Part shown: in pieces, positions 52,343 to 62,334 of the stretch | Position numbering within the stretch: position 1 is the first letter of the stretch | Layout: each line of letters opens with the position of its first letter | Source: Chitinophaga cymbidii | GTDB taxonomy: Bacteria; Bacteroidota; Bacteroidia; Chitinophagales; Chitinophagaceae | Assembly (NCBI RefSeq): GCF_007992715.1 | Contig: NZ_BKAU01000001.1 | Location: forward strand, 372,001 to 436,000 | Direction: 5' to 3' | DNA length: 64,000 nt | Program-made: the position numbers and the translations under genes | The notes under the pieces: generated by a model | Told to the model about the DNA's origin: nothing | The model's input: the letters and a program-made list of their open reading frames with translations, nothing else | The model's database searches: none

Positions 52343-52927
52343 CTATTCCCTGATCTTTCCTATTGCATCCCTCATCTCCTCCGGCGTATTCGCATTGAAC
52401 TGCTCCGTGCTGTAAGGGTTTTCCAGCGTAAACACATCCGTTTTCAACAAAGTCTTCCGCGGGCAATTCCTGCCTTCTTTATATTCCCTTTCCAGCGCAG
52501 CCAGCCCCGCCGGTTCCCATATCGCGATCAGCGGTTCGGGATGCTGGTTGAAGGGGCTGATGAACGCGGTGGCCGCCCGCTCCGGCTGGCGGGAGCGGAT
52601 GAGATATGCAATACTCTGACGGCTGATGAGCGGCAGGTCGCAGGCCAGCACCAGCCATGTTGTTTGCGGTTGCGCGTAGTGGGCGCTGAGCAGGCCCGTA
52701 GATGGACCGGCGCTTTCGATGCTGTCCGTGATGAGCTGGTCGCAGCCGGGGAATGTTTGTTCTTTACGGCAGGAAAGGTATACCTCGGGGAGGAAGCCTG
52801 ACAGGAGGCCGTGGAGGTATTGCCACTGGGGTTTGCCGTGATAGTCGATAATGCTCTTATCCTGCTGCATACGGGTGCTGCGGCCACCGCAAAGGATCAA
52901 TCCTTTCAGATTTTTATCCGATGTCAT
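52343..52927 (-). CDS. mobA: molybdenum cofactor guanylyltransferase MobA-like
   Basis: 194 residues. The nucleotide-binding motif [20 protein letters not shown] and the acidic motif [14 protein letters not shown] are those of MobA-type nucleotidyltransferases. It joins GMP to molybdopterin, forming the guanine-dinucleotide form used by NasA-type nitrate reductases. Its start overlaps the end of moaC by 14 bases, so the two are translated together. Confidence 0.88.
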   Translation of the reverse strand: MTSDKNLKGLILCGGRSTRMQQDKSIIDYHGKPQWQYLHGLLSGFLPEVYLSCRKEQTFPGCDQLITDSIESAGPSTGLLSAHYAQPQTTWLVLACDLPLISRQSIAYLIRSRQPERAATAFISPFNQHPEPLIAIWEPAGLAALEREYKEGRNCPRKTLLKTDVFTLENPYSTEQFNANTPEEMRDAIGKIRE

Positions 52928-53399
52928 GTTTCCCTCCGCTTTTACTGATGAGTTTTGTTTGCCGGATCACCATCTCGTGTGAAAACGCCTTGCACATATC
53001 GTACACCGTCAATGCCGCCACGCTTGCGCCGGTGAGCGCTTCCATCTCCACGCCTGTTTTTCCCGTGGTGCGCACGGTACAGCGGATCACCACTTCCTCC
53101 TCCTGCAACTGAATATCCACCTTACAATTGTCCAGCAGCAAAGTATGGCATAACGGGATCAGTTCCGGCGTTTTTTTTGCGGCCATGATCCCGGCAATGA
53201 TCGCAGTCTGGAACACGGAGCCTTTCTTTGTGATAAGGTCTTGCCCGGTGAACTGTTGCAGGATCACCGGCGGCAAATGCACGCGGCTCTCCGCTACTGC
53301 TGTCCGCAGCGTTTCCGCTTTGGCGCCTACGTCCACCATCTGCGGCTGTCCGCCTGCGTCCAGGTGTGTAAAGCCGGAAGCATTTGAATCATTGCCCAT
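52914..53399 (-). CDS. moaC: cyclic pyranopterin monophosphate synthase MoaC
   Basis: 161 residues. The family motifs [35 protein letters not shown] (active site) and the C-terminal KSGGKHD are intact. It catalyses the second half of the first step of molybdopterin synthesis after MoaA. It is divergent from moeA with only 35 bases between the chosen starts, and it overlaps mobA at its 3' end. Confidence 0.95.
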   Translation of the reverse strand: MGNDSNASGFTHLDAGGQPQMVDVGAKAETLRTAVAESRVHLPPVILQQFTGQDLITKKGSVFQTAIIAGIMAAKKTPELIPLCHTLLLDNCKVDIQLQEEEVVIRCTVRTTGKTGVEMEALTGASVAALTVYDMCKAFSHEMVIRQTKLISKSGGKHDIG

Positions 53400-53420
53400 A
53401 ATTGAATAATTTTAGTACAA

Positions 53421-53428
53421 CAAAAATA
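53421..53428 (-). promoter_or_regulatory. -7 box of the moaC-mobA operon
   Basis: On the minus strand this reads TATTTTTG, an exact TAnnTTTG box, 21 bases before the moaC ATG at 53399. It lies inside the 35-base space shared with moeA. Confidence 0.45.
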
Positions 53429-53434
53429 GTCAAA

Positions 53435-54649
53435 ATGATGATGCCTGTCAGTGAAGCTTTTGCCGCCATTATGTCTGCCGTACGTGACTTCGGAACGGAA
53501 AAGGTTCCGCTGGAAGCCGCTGCCGGCAGGATCTTGCGGGAAACAGTCACGGCAGACAGGCCCTTCCCTCCTTTCGACCGCGTAACAATGGACGGCATCG
53601 CCATTTATTTTGACAGCTATGCGAGGGGACAAAGGGTATTCGGACTGGAAGACGTGCAGGCCGCGGGCATGCCGCAAATGCAGCTCGCCAACCTGGCTGA
53701 TTGCATGGAGGTGATGACCGGCGCCATTCTTCCCGATCTTACAGATACCGTGATCCCCTACGAACACCTGGAAATCACCGAGCATGAAGGCTTCAAACGT
53801 TTTACCGTTGTGAAGGATGCCGTAAAGGGACAAAACATCCACCGCATCGGCAGCGATGCGCCCGCCGGAAAAATATTGCTGGAAGCGGGCATCCGCATCG
53901 GCGCCGCGGAAATTGGCGTGCTGGCCACGGTCGGGAAAAGTGAAGTGCTGGTGAGCAGGCTTCCGAAGATCGTGCTTATCGCTACCGGCAATGAGCTGGT
54001 GGAAGTAAGCGCTATTCCGGCGCAACACCAATTAAGAATGTCCAACATCCACAGCCTGCATGCGTCCCTGCAACAACTCGGCATTCCCGCAGAAAAAATA
54101 CACCTCCCGGACGATCAGCAGCGCCTGGAACAGCACATCTCCGAACTGCTCCCCGAAACAGACGTGCTCATTTGCAGCGGCGCTGTTTCCGCCGGCAAGT
54201 TCGATCATCTGCCCGCCGCGCTGAAGGCTTGCGGCATGCGGGAAATATTTCATAAAGTACAACAGCGACCCGGCAAACCGCTGCTGTTCGGCACTTTTCC
54301 GCAAAAGCCGGTTGTGTTTGCATTGCCGGGCAACCCGGTGTCCGGCTTCATGTGCTTTTACCGGTATATCCGGCCCTGGCTGAAAGCCTGTTTGCAGGAA
54401 AATGCGGAGCAGCCTTTGTTTGCGGTGCTGGAAGAGGAAGTAGTGTTTAACCCGGCACTGGAATATTACCTGCCGGTGCGGCTTTCCACATTACCGGATG
54501 GAAGAACGTCCGCCCAACCTGTTCCCTACAATGGTTCCGGCGATCTTAGCAGCCTGTTGATGGCGGATGCTTTTATGGCGCTGCCCGCGGAGCGGCAGGT
54601 ATTTGAAAAGAACAGTATTTATCCTGTCTGGCCTTTCAGGACGACCTGA
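53435..54649 (+). CDS. moeA: molybdopterin molybdenumtransferase MoeA
   Basis: 404 residues from the ATG at 53435; three consecutive ATG codons start here, and a TTG at 53402 would add 11 residues of no clear merit. The motifs PFPPFDRVTMDGIAI, IATGNELVEV and QQRPGKPLLFG are typical of MoeA, which inserts molybdate into adenylylated molybdopterin. Domains I-IV are all covered by the length. It is the only member of the cofactor set transcribed alone on the plus strand here, and it converges on the nitrate operon. Confidence 0.94.
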   Translation: MMMPVSEAFAAIMSAVRDFGTEKVPLEAAAGRILRETVTADRPFPPFDRVTMDGIAIYFDSYARGQRVFGLEDVQAAGMPQMQLANLADCMEVMTGAILPDLTDTVIPYEHLEITEHEGFKRFTVVKDAVKGQNIHRIGSDAPAGKILLEAGIRIGAAEIGVLATVGKSEVLVSRLPKIVLIATGNELVEVSAIPAQHQLRMSNIHSLHASLQQLGIPAEKIHLPDDQQRLEQHISELLPETDVLICSGAVSAGKFDHLPAALKACGMREIFHKVQQRPGKPLLFGTFPQKPVVFALPGNPVSGFMCFYRYIRPWLKACLQENAEQPLFAVLEEEVVFNPALEYYLPVRLSTLPDGRTSAQPVPYNGSGDLSSLLMADAFMALPAERQVFEKNSIYPVWPFRTT

Positions 54650-54680
54650 CAACCGCGGATACAAATAAAATGACCGGCCG

Positions 54681-56126
54681 TTACATATTCACCAGTGCCG
54701 CCATGTCCACCTCCTTAAAATCGTTCACCGGCGCATCACATATATAACAGGCATAATCCTCCGGCAACGCCGTAAATGGCGTCCCCGCTTCCACATCTTG
54801 CGCCGGATCACCCGCCGCTTCATCATACACGGTAAAACAATGCGGGCACTGATGCACCATTTTCACCGGCGCTTCCGTCACCAGCGACCGCTGCTCGCTC
54901 ACATAATGCTGCAGCACATTCAACGCACTGCCTTTCTCATAAAAATCCTTGCAAAGCGAAATCACATAAGGCCCAAGGTGTTCCTTGGAAACGCCTTCCC
55001 GGTAAAGGGCCAGCGCGTTGTTATTCGGATTGAAATCGGCGGAGTACAGGATATCGAAGCGCTGCATGTATTTCAGCTTGCTGCCGTACTTGTTCTCCTG
55101 CCGGCGGATGACAATCCCCCCGAAATGACTGTTGGCGGCGTGCATCTTGATGCTGAAGCATAAACCGTATGTCCGCACATCGCCCGTATCAAAATGACGG
55201 ATGATATGCCTTTTGATGATCAGGCTGTCCTCACAGTTATCCGGCACCTGCCAGTTCAGCTCATTCGCCGCATGCCGCACGTTGATGTTATATTTCCCCA
55301 GCACGTAATCCCACAACCGCCGGTGATCGGGACGGATATTCTTGATGATGACCGACTTCCAGGAGGTGGCGTGCAACTGGCCGATCCCCGTTTCGAGGCA
55401 GATCGCACAAACATCCTTCAGAAAAGGAACGGAAAATTCCTCATCCCGCCGGTAAATGCCAAGCCAGTAACTGTTATTGTATTTGTTGAATCCTTCGTAG
55501 TAAGGCAGATGGAAGACCGGCAGTTCCAGCTCTTTATCTTTCGGCCGGCTGATATACGCGGGATTTTTGGAAACAGGCCCATGCAGGTTATCTTCCTGCA
55601 TCAGCGATTCCAGTTGCCTGCTCACCGGCGCGATGCTGTTGGTATAGATCAGCTCCGGCCAGCAGATGATGCTGTCCGAACCGGGACGGCGGATGTACAG
55701 GTACCAGTAATGCGTGTGGGCCGATGCGATCCAGTTGATATGCCCGGTGAAGAACGGCATGAAGGTCTGCTGGCTGTCGCAGATATTGATCTTCAGCGAA
55801 GGCGTATAATCGATCAGGTCGAAAATATCTTTATAAATCCCTTCGCTCAACCAGGAATCATTAATGAAAATATCCGATGCAGCATAGGAGCTGGTGATAT
55901 TGGGAAACTCGCCATCCAGGCTGAACGTGATGCCTTTGGATGTACAGGCGGCGGAGAACTGTTCAAAATGTTTATAAAGCACTTCCATGTACAGTTGCTG
56001 CCGCAGGCCGAAACGTACCTGTGTTACCTGTACGGCAGACGCGATCTCCAATACTTCCCGCAGGTAGCCGGGCGAAATGATGCCGCCGGTAAAATTAATG
56101 CTGACGATGTGCGATTGTTTTGCCAT
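54681..56126 (-). CDS. siroheme-reductase-like protein without cofactor cysteines, fused to rubredoxin
   Basis: 481 residues. The N-terminus (INFTGGIISPGYLREVLEIA, then VRFGLRQQLYMEV) and a middle copy (LETGIGQLHATSWKSVIIKN) look like the two ferredoxin-like half-domains of nitrite/sulfite reductases. The paired Cys motifs that hold siroheme and the 4Fe-4S cluster are missing. The last 60 residues form a rubredoxin with CPHC and CYICDAP, so a single iron site is intact. It is the last gene of the nitrate operon, 1 base after the NasA fusion gene, and is probably an electron carrier or assembly partner. Assignment of the N-terminal part is by likeness. Confidence 0.75.
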   Translation of the reverse strand: MAKQSHIVSINFTGGIISPGYLREVLEIASAVQVTQVRFGLRQQLYMEVLYKHFEQFSAACTSKGITFSLDGEFPNITSSYAASDIFINDSWLSEGIYKDIFDLIDYTPSLKINICDSQQTFMPFFTGHINWIASAHTHYWYLYIRRPGSDSIICWPELIYTNSIAPVSRQLESLMQEDNLHGPVSKNPAYISRPKDKELELPVFHLPYYEGFNKYNNSYWLGIYRRDEEFSVPFLKDVCAICLETGIGQLHATSWKSVIIKNIRPDHRRLWDYVLGKYNINVRHAANELNWQVPDNCEDSLIIKRHIIRHFDTGDVRTYGLCFSIKMHAANSHFGGIVIRRQENKYGSKLKYMQRFDILYSADFNPNNNALALYREGVSKEHLGPYVISLCKDFYEKGSALNVLQHYVSEQRSLVTEAPVKMVHQCPHCFTVYDEAAGDPAQDVEAGTPFTALPEDYACYICDAPVNDFKEVDMAALVNM

Positions 56127-56127
56127 A

Positions 56128-59100
56128 CTACACCAGTTGTTCGGCCAGTGCCGGTTTCAGTTTTGGTTTGCTTTTATCCAGCAGGTGCTGCACTTCGGGG
56201 CGGCAGCTGCCGCAGCCGAGGCCCGCGCCGGATGCGCGGCAGAGGCCGTCCAGGTCCGTATGCCCTTCCCGGATCTTCTCGCAGATATTGCCTTCCCCCA
56301 CATTGCCGCAGGAGCATACGAGCCTGCCCAGCACCGGCGCGCCTTTTTTGCCGGAGCGCAGGAGTTCCAGCCGTTTATCTGACAATTCTGTTTTCTGCTG
56401 GATGAGATCCTTAAATTCCAGGAACTCCGATTTATCCCCGATGAGGATCGCGCCAACCAGGCGGTCCTGGTGGATGATGCATTTCTTATAGAACCGCCTC
56501 GCCTTGTCAATGAACACCACTTCTTCATAAGCAGGATCGGCGGGCGTTTCCACCATTCCGAGCGAGCAGAGTTCCATGCCGTGCATTTTGAGGATGTTCA
56601 TGAACAGGGAACCTTCATAGTGCCCGGTGATATCGCCGTTCAGGTAGCGCGCCACAATACCGGCCTGCTGCTCCGCGGCGGCGGTGATGCCGTAGAGCAC
56701 ACCGTTGAAGGACGCGATCTCGCCGATCGCATAAATGGAAGGATCGCTGGTCTGCAGGTATTCATTCACCACTACCCCACGGTTGCAATGCAGCTGGCAG
56801 GCTTGCGCCAGTTCTATGTTCGGGATGGTGCCGATGGACATCACCACAGCCTGGCAGGTAAGCTGGCGGCCGCTTTTCAGCCGTACGCCTTCCACTTTCC
56901 GGACGCCGGTGAACTGCTCTATCTCGTCGTCGTAAATGATCTCGATGTCGCGGTCTTTCAGCTCGTCGGACAGCAATTGCGCTCCCAGTACGTCCAGCTG
57001 GCGGTCCATCAGGCGGGAAGTACGCTGTATAACGGTCACGTCTATATTCATTTCACGCAATGAAGCGGCCAGCTCTATGCCCAGCAGTCCCCCGCCCACG
57101 ATCACGATCCTGCCTTTGGCGGGGTCCACATGCGCTACGAAGGCGTCCGCATCGCGACGGCTCCGCATGGTGAAGATGCCTTTCAGCGGCGGCACGTCCT
57201 TTAACGTAGCGGGACGGCTGCCAGTGGCGAGTATCAGCACATCGTAAGGATGCGTATGGCCGCGGCTGTCGGTTACCGTTCTGCTTTGCCGGTCGATATG
57301 CTCCACGCTTACACCGCGGTGCAGCGTGATGTTGAGCGCCGCTTCCTCCGCATCCGACATTTTAACCAGCTGCGCCCATTGCTGTGCGCCGCTGATATAA
57401 TCGGGCAGCATCACGCGGTTGTAGAACGGCTGGTCTTCCTTGCTGAACACTGTGATCTCGTCCCGGTCATTCAGTGCGCGCGCGGCTTTTACAAAACCGT
57501 AAGCGCCCGCGCCCGCACCGATGATCACGATCTTTTGCGCCGGCTTTTCAAACCGCACAACCTGTACCGCGGCAAATTTCAGGTCAGGCTGTTTAGAGAT
57601 GGGATCAACAAGGTTGTTGGTGAGATTGTTCGCGCGGTTCAGGTCGCTGTTCAGTATCTTTCCCCAGTGCATCGGCAGGAATACCACGCCCTGCTTGATG
57701 GTGGTGCAAAGCTGTGCTTTCACGCGCACTTTGCCCCGGCCGTTGAATATCTCTACAATATCGTTTTGCCGGATGCCGCGCTCACGCGCATCTTCCGGGT
57801 GTATTTCCAGGAACGCGGAGGCGATGTGCTGTTTGAGCTTGCTTACTTTCCCGGTCTTGCTCATGGTATGCCACTGGTCGCGGATGCGGCCCGTGGTGAG
57901 GACGAGCGGGAAATTGCCGTCCGTTTGCTCTGAATTGTTCTGATCGTCGAAGGAGTGGATGGCGGCTTTGCCGGAAGCGGTGTAGAAGCGGTGATCTTCA
58001 AAAAGGCGCGCCGTGCCTTTGCCGGCCTTGTACGGCCATTGTATGCTGCGTTTTTCCCGCAGGCGGCTGTAATCAAGACCGCTGATATCGATGTTCGTGC
58101 CGGCGGTGAGCCGGCAATGTTCATTATAAATTTCAGAAGGGTGCGTGTAGTCGAATCCGTTATAACCCATTTTTTGTGCGAAGCGGCAGATGATCTCGGC
58201 ATCCGGCAGGGCTTCTCCGGGTGCGTCGTTGATCTTTTTCAGATAGCTGATGCGGCGTTCCGCGTTCGTCATCGTGCCTTCCTTTTCCGTCCATGCCGCG
58301 GCGGGGAGGATCACATCGGCGTATTGCAGGGTTTCGGGTTTATTGGATATTTCCTGCACCACCACGAATTTGGCCTTTTTCAGAGCGGCTTCCATGAAAC
58401 GCGCGTCCGGCAGGCTTACCAGCGGATTGGAGCACATGATCCAGATGGCTTTCAGGCGGCCGTCGTTCATCGCTTCAAACATCTGTGTAGCGGTCAGTCC
58501 GGGTTTGGCGGACAACTCGCGGCCTCCCCAGAACGCCTGCACTTCCTTGCGGTGCGCGGGATTGTCCAGCACACGGTGGGCGGGCAGGAGATTGGAAAGC
58601 CCGCCTACTTCGCGGCCACCCATGGCGTTCGGCTGCCCGGTCAGCGAAAAAGGCCCGCAGCCCGGTTTGCCGATCCGGCCGGTGATGAGGTGCAGGTTGA
58701 TCAGGCTGAGATTCTTGTGAACGCCCACTACGCTCTGGTTCAGCCCCATCGTCCACATCGTCATAAAACCTTTTGATTCCCCGATGAGCGCGGCGGCTTC
58801 ATACAGCTGCGTTTCCGGGATGCCGCAGACGATGGCGGCTTCAGCAATGCTGCGCTGCATCACCATGTCGCGGTATTTGGCGAAACCTTCGGTATGCTGG
58901 CGGATGAAAGCGGCGTCGGTCTTTCCCTGTTCTATCAATAAACGGCCAATGGCGTGATGTAAAACGATGTCCGTACCGGGATGCAATTGCAGGTGCAGGT
59001 CCGCCATGGCGCAGCTCTGCGTGATGCGCGGATCGCTGACGATGATGCGCAGCTTCGGATTGGCGGCTTTCGCGGCTTCGATCCTCCGCCACAGGACGGG

Positions 59101-59637
59101 ATGACACCAGGCAGGATTGGCACCCGCCACAAAGATGCAATCCGCCTGTTCGATATCATCATACGTACCGGGTACCGCGTCCTCTCCTAACGACATTTTG
59201 TAGGCCGCTACGGCGCTGCTCATGCAAAGCCGGGAGTTGGTATCGATATTGTTGCTGCCAATGAACCCCTTGATCAGCTTGTTGACCACATAATATTCTT
59301 CCGTAAGGCACTGGCCGGAAGCGTAGAAGGCTACTGCGTCAGGCCCGTGCTTTTCGATGATCCGGCTGAACACGGCGGCGGTGCGTTCGAGCGCCTGATC
59401 CCACGAAACGCGCTGCCGCGGCATGTTCCGGCTGTAACGCATTTCGGGGTACAATAGTCTGTCCGACGTGTCCATGACCGTATAATGCAGGTTCATGCCT
59501 TTGGAGCATAACATGCCTTTGTTCACGGGATGGTCTTTATCACCTTCCACCGTCAACCTGCCCTGGCGGTCCTTGTGTACCACAATACCGCAGCCCACTC
59601 CGCAGTAACAACATGTTGTTTTGAATGATGACGGCAT
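56128..59637 (-). CDS. assimilatory nitrate reductase fused to NirB-like FAD/NAD and BFD domains
   Basis: 1169 residues. Residues 1-690 are a NasA/NapA-type molybdopterin oxidoreductase: the 4Fe-4S ligands are Cys9, Cys12, Cys16 and Cys44, and the Mo ligand is Cys138 in SRLCMSS. Residues about 700-1030 resemble the FAD/NAD(P)-binding part of NirB (IVIIGAGAGAYGF near 702, IVIVGGGLLGIELA near 842). Residues about 1100-1150 form a BFD-like 2Fe-2S domain (VCSCGNVGEG and GLGCGSCRPEV). A single chain could thus carry electrons from NAD(P)H to nitrate. It lies between narK and the rubredoxin gene. Confidence 0.92.
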   Translation of the reverse strand: MPSSFKTTCCYCGVGCGIVVHKDRQGRLTVEGDKDHPVNKGMLCSKGMNLHYTVMDTSDRLLYPEMRYSRNMPRQRVSWDQALERTAAVFSRIIEKHGPDAVAFYASGQCLTEEYYVVNKLIKGFIGSNNIDTNSRLCMSSAVAAYKMSLGEDAVPGTYDDIEQADCIFVAGANPAWCHPVLWRRIEAAKAANPKLRIIVSDPRITQSCAMADLHLQLHPGTDIVLHHAIGRLLIEQGKTDAAFIRQHTEGFAKYRDMVMQRSIAEAAIVCGIPETQLYEAAALIGESKGFMTMWTMGLNQSVVGVHKNLSLINLHLITGRIGKPGCGPFSLTGQPNAMGGREVGGLSNLLPAHRVLDNPAHRKEVQAFWGGRELSAKPGLTATQMFEAMNDGRLKAIWIMCSNPLVSLPDARFMEAALKKAKFVVVQEISNKPETLQYADVILPAAAWTEKEGTMTNAERRISYLKKINDAPGEALPDAEIICRFAQKMGYNGFDYTHPSEIYNEHCRLTAGTNIDISGLDYSRLREKRSIQWPYKAGKGTARLFEDHRFYTASGKAAIHSFDDQNNSEQTDGNFPLVLTTGRIRDQWHTMSKTGKVSKLKQHIASAFLEIHPEDARERGIRQNDIVEIFNGRGKVRVKAQLCTTIKQGVVFLPMHWGKILNSDLNRANNLTNNLVDPISKQPDLKFAAVQVVRFEKPAQKIVIIGAGAGAYGFVKAARALNDRDEITVFSKEDQPFYNRVMLPDYISGAQQWAQLVKMSDAEEAALNITLHRGVSVEHIDRQSRTVTDSRGHTHPYDVLILATGSRPATLKDVPPLKGIFTMRSRRDADAFVAHVDPAKGRIVIVGGGLLGIELAASLREMNIDVTVIQRTSRLMDRQLDVLGAQLLSDELKDRDIEIIYDDEIEQFTGVRKVEGVRLKSGRQLTCQAVVMSIGTIPNIELAQACQLHCNRGVVVNEYLQTSDPSIYAIGEIASFNGVLYGITAAAEQQAGIVARYLNGDITGHYEGSLFMNILKMHGMELCSLGMVETPADPAYEEVVFIDKARRFYKKCIIHQDRLVGAILIGDKSEFLEFKDLIQQKTELSDKRLELLRSGKKGAPVLGRLVCSCGNVGEGNICEKIREGHTDLDGLCRASGAGLGCGSCRPEVQHLLDKSKPKLKPALAEQLV

Positions 59638-59647
59638 ACCTGAATTT

Positions 59648-60949
59648 TTAGTCCGCTAATACGGGTTGTGGCTGCGCTTTTACCGGTGCCTCCGCCGGTT
59701 GTTTCGCAAACCTTGTGAGCAGTACGATGCACCCGGTGGCGATCACCGCATACCCGATGTACGTGAAAGCCTGTTCGTAGGAGATGTTTTCCGACTTAAA
59801 TAAAAATCCGAACATCATGCCGCCGAGATTGCCGCCCGCGCCTACGATGCCGCTCACCAGCCCTACGTTCTGCTGGTTCACGAATGGCACGATGCCGTAG
59901 GTGGCGCCGTTCGCCATTTTCAGGAAGAGCGCGAAGCCGAGCATGGCGAAGATGGCCAGGCCGAGAGAGCTGGCATGCGAGAACAGCAGCAATCCGCCGC
60001 CTTCCGCCAGCAGCACCAGCGCCAGCAATGTTCCTTTTCCTTTCAGCCCCTGTTTGGCGCCTACCTTGTCCGATACAAATCCGCCCAATGCGCGCACAAA
60101 GAGATTCATCAACCCGAATATACCCGCCCAGAACCCGGCGCTGGCCTGCGAAAGGCCGAAAGAATCCACGAAGTGCAGCGAGGCCACATTATCAAAGGTG
60201 ATCTCCATGCCGAAGCACATGGCATAGGCCAGCGTCAGCGCCCAGATGCGCCAGTCCGCCAGCACAGACCAGTCCGTTTTCCCTTTCTGCACGTTATGCC
60301 CGATCTCGTCGTAATTGCCCGCAGGCGTATCTTTTGTATAGCGGTGATAGAGGAAAGCCACGGCCAGCATCATGAGGCCCGGCACGATCATGGCGTAGCG
60401 CCAGGCTTCTGATTTGGTATAGCCGAAACCTACGATGGCGGCGAAGATCAGCGGCATGACCATATTGGTGACGCCTCCCCCGAGGTTGCCCCATCCACCC
60501 GTAACAGCATTGGCCGTGCCTTTGATCTTCGGCGCGAACATGATGCCGGTATGGAACTGGGTGATCACGAACGATGCGCCGATGGTGCCGATGGCGAGGC
60601 GGAATATGAGAAATGTCGTGTAGTCGTTAGCGAGACCTACGAGGAATACGGGGATGGACCCGATGGTCAGCAGGCGCACAGCGGTTTTGCGCGGCCCCCA
60701 CGTGTCGCACAGCCTGCCGATCAGCAAACGCGCGATGATGGTGCCGGAAACGGAGGCGATGATGATATTCCCCACCTGTGATTTCGACAGGCCGAGGTCT
60801 TCCCGGATCGTAGGCATGAGCGGCGCGAGGCCGAACCATCCGAAGAAGCAGACGAAGAACATGAGCCACGTGATGTGGAACGTGCGCATCTGAACGGAGC
60901 CGAGGCTGAAGATGTTTAATTTTTCAAGCGGTTTATTGTTGATCTGCAT
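59648..60949 (-). CDS. narK: nitrate/nitrite MFS transporter NarK-type
   Basis: 433 residues with about twelve hydrophobic helices. The nitrate signature region ITQFHTGIMFAPKIKGTANA, with GGWGNLGGGVTNMVMPL, and the second GIVGAGGNLGGMMFGF are hallmarks of the NarK/NasA-type nitrate porters, including the substrate-binding glycine-rich helices. It imports nitrate, possibly with nitrite exchange, across the inner membrane. It starts 12 bases after the porin gene on the same strand and precedes the reductase gene by 10 bases. Confidence 0.93.
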   Translation of the reverse strand: MQINNKPLEKLNIFSLGSVQMRTFHITWLMFFVCFFGWFGLAPLMPTIREDLGLSKSQVGNIIIASVSGTIIARLLIGRLCDTWGPRKTAVRLLTIGSIPVFLVGLANDYTTFLIFRLAIGTIGASFVITQFHTGIMFAPKIKGTANAVTGGWGNLGGGVTNMVMPLIFAAIVGFGYTKSEAWRYAMIVPGLMMLAVAFLYHRYTKDTPAGNYDEIGHNVQKGKTDWSVLADWRIWALTLAYAMCFGMEITFDNVASLHFVDSFGLSQASAGFWAGIFGLMNLFVRALGGFVSDKVGAKQGLKGKGTLLALVLLAEGGGLLLFSHASSLGLAIFAMLGFALFLKMANGATYGIVPFVNQQNVGLVSGIVGAGGNLGGMMFGFLFKSENISYEQAFTYIGYAVIATGCIVLLTRFAKQPAEAPVKAQPQPVLAD

Positions 60950-60961
60950 ACGATTCGGGTT

Positions 60962-62254
60962 TTATTTGAAGAATAGTTCAGGTTTGACGTTGATGGACAG
61001 GTAGGCCCAGTTGCTGTTGCTCTTCGCGTTTGTGATGTTCTTCACACCGGGAGAGGCGAGCCAGGCGGTGCTCCAGAAGTGGCTGTAGCCGCCTTCAAAA
61101 CCGATGGTCTTCGTGAGGTTGTAATTGACGGTGAGGTCCGCCTCGGTGCCGAACTTCCGGCTCATGGCGGCGCTGTAGAACTGGTGTACATCCGCGCTGA
61201 GCATCCATTTGGTGTCTTTCCTGAATTTTGCTTTGAGATAATAGTCCTGCAAACCTTTGTTGCCAAAGCTGCTGGCTACGTAGAAATAATCCATCGTGCC
61301 CCAGAACTTGTGCGGCGTGCCGTACAGCGGATCAAAATCGTCTGTAGTGTAATCCACGCCGGCTTCAGCGCTGATGGTTTTCGTAAACCGGTGCTGGTAG
61401 GCGACCGACAGCAAAGCTGCGCTGATAGACCTTCCGGCGGCATTGCTACCGCCCTGGTAATAAGCGGCGGCTGTGAGCATATTGCGGAAACTGAAATAGA
61501 AGCCCGTTGTAAAACGCTGATGGGTAGCGGCTTCCCACTGCTTCACCGCCATGCTGTCGATATAATATTTTGAAAACTGATCCGCCAGGAAGAGGAAGGA
61601 CAGCCCGCTTTTGCCGAACTGTTTATTGACGTGCAGAAACTCCAGGCCCTTGTAAGCGGTGCCGCCGTTGGTATTGGCGGGATAGTTGCCGGGAGGGGCA
61701 GCGTGGTATACGGTGCCGGAGGCGTTTTCTTTATTCTGGTTAAAAGCCCCGCCCAGGTGGAGGTTCCAGGAGCCGGCCCGGTACTTCAGCACCAGCGCGT
61801 CGTGGCGGCGGCCCTGTTGCAGCCAGTCCAGGTTACCCAGCAGCCGGCTGTCGTCATACACCAGCTCCTGCCGGCCTACCTTGAACTGAAGGCTTTTATT
61901 TTTAACAAGGGTATCGGTCAGCAGCACTTCGGCCCATGCTTCATGGAGCATGAAACCGTTGTTGTCCGGCGTGGTGGTGCGGTTGATGGTGGACACGTCC
62001 TGCCCCCAGACCCTGACATCCTGTATGGTCAATCCGATTTTGATCCTGTAGTTGGTAAAACCCGCCGTGAGGCGGCTTCTTTGCGAGGTGAAGAGCGCGG
62101 GCTTCGATCCTTCGGGGAGCGGCGCCCCCTGTCCGTCCCGCAGTTCGGTGCGGGTCCTGAGCTGTGCGCTGAGTGAGAGCTGCGCGCTGCAATGCTGGGC
62201 CATGAAGGAGCTGAAGAAAATCGAAAGCGCCCCGCCGGGGAACAATATTTTCAT
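60962..62254 (-). CDS. alginate-export-type outer-membrane porin
   Basis: 430 residues from the ATG at 62254, which begins the signal peptide (ILFPGGALSIFFSSFMAQHCSAQ, in part). The frame is open further upstream to 62311. The mature protein has alternating beta-strands and the pattern of alginate-export-family barrels (LQFKVGRQELVYDDSRLLG, then WLQQGRRHDALVLKY). It is the third gene of the nitrate operon, so a role as channel for nitrate or another anion is inferred from its position. Confidence 0.85.
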   Translation of the reverse strand: MKILFPGGALSIFFSSFMAQHCSAQLSLSAQLRTRTELRDGQGAPLPEGSKPALFTSQRSRLTAGFTNYRIKIGLTIQDVRVWGQDVSTINRTTTPDNNGFMLHEAWAEVLLTDTLVKNKSLQFKVGRQELVYDDSRLLGNLDWLQQGRRHDALVLKYRAGSWNLHLGGAFNQNKENASGTVYHAAPPGNYPANTNGGTAYKGLEFLHVNKQFGKSGLSFLFLADQFSKYYIDSMAVKQWEAATHQRFTTGFYFSFRNMLTAAAYYQGGSNAAGRSISAALLSVAYQHRFTKTISAEAGVDYTTDDFDPLYGTPHKFWGTMDYFYVASSFGNKGLQDYYLKAKFRKDTKWMLSADVHQFYSAAMSRKFGTEADLTVNYNLTKTIGFEGGYSHFWSTAWLASPGVKNITNAKSNSNWAYLSINVKPELFFK

Positions 62255-62334
62255 GTAAATTTGATAAATTTTAAATGAGCCGATCATATTAAAATTCAGA
62301 AGCCCGGTCAACCTGCCAGTTGCCGGGTTTCGTC

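Noticed and set aside
55194..56405. 403-residue plus-strand frame opposite the rubredoxin gene and the end of the NasA fusion
   Set aside because: It spans two real minus-strand genes and shows no domain; antisense shadow.
57955..58776. 273-residue plus-strand frame within the NasA fusion gene
   Set aside because: Antisense to the molybdopterin domain, which has intact ligands and motifs in the opposite frame.
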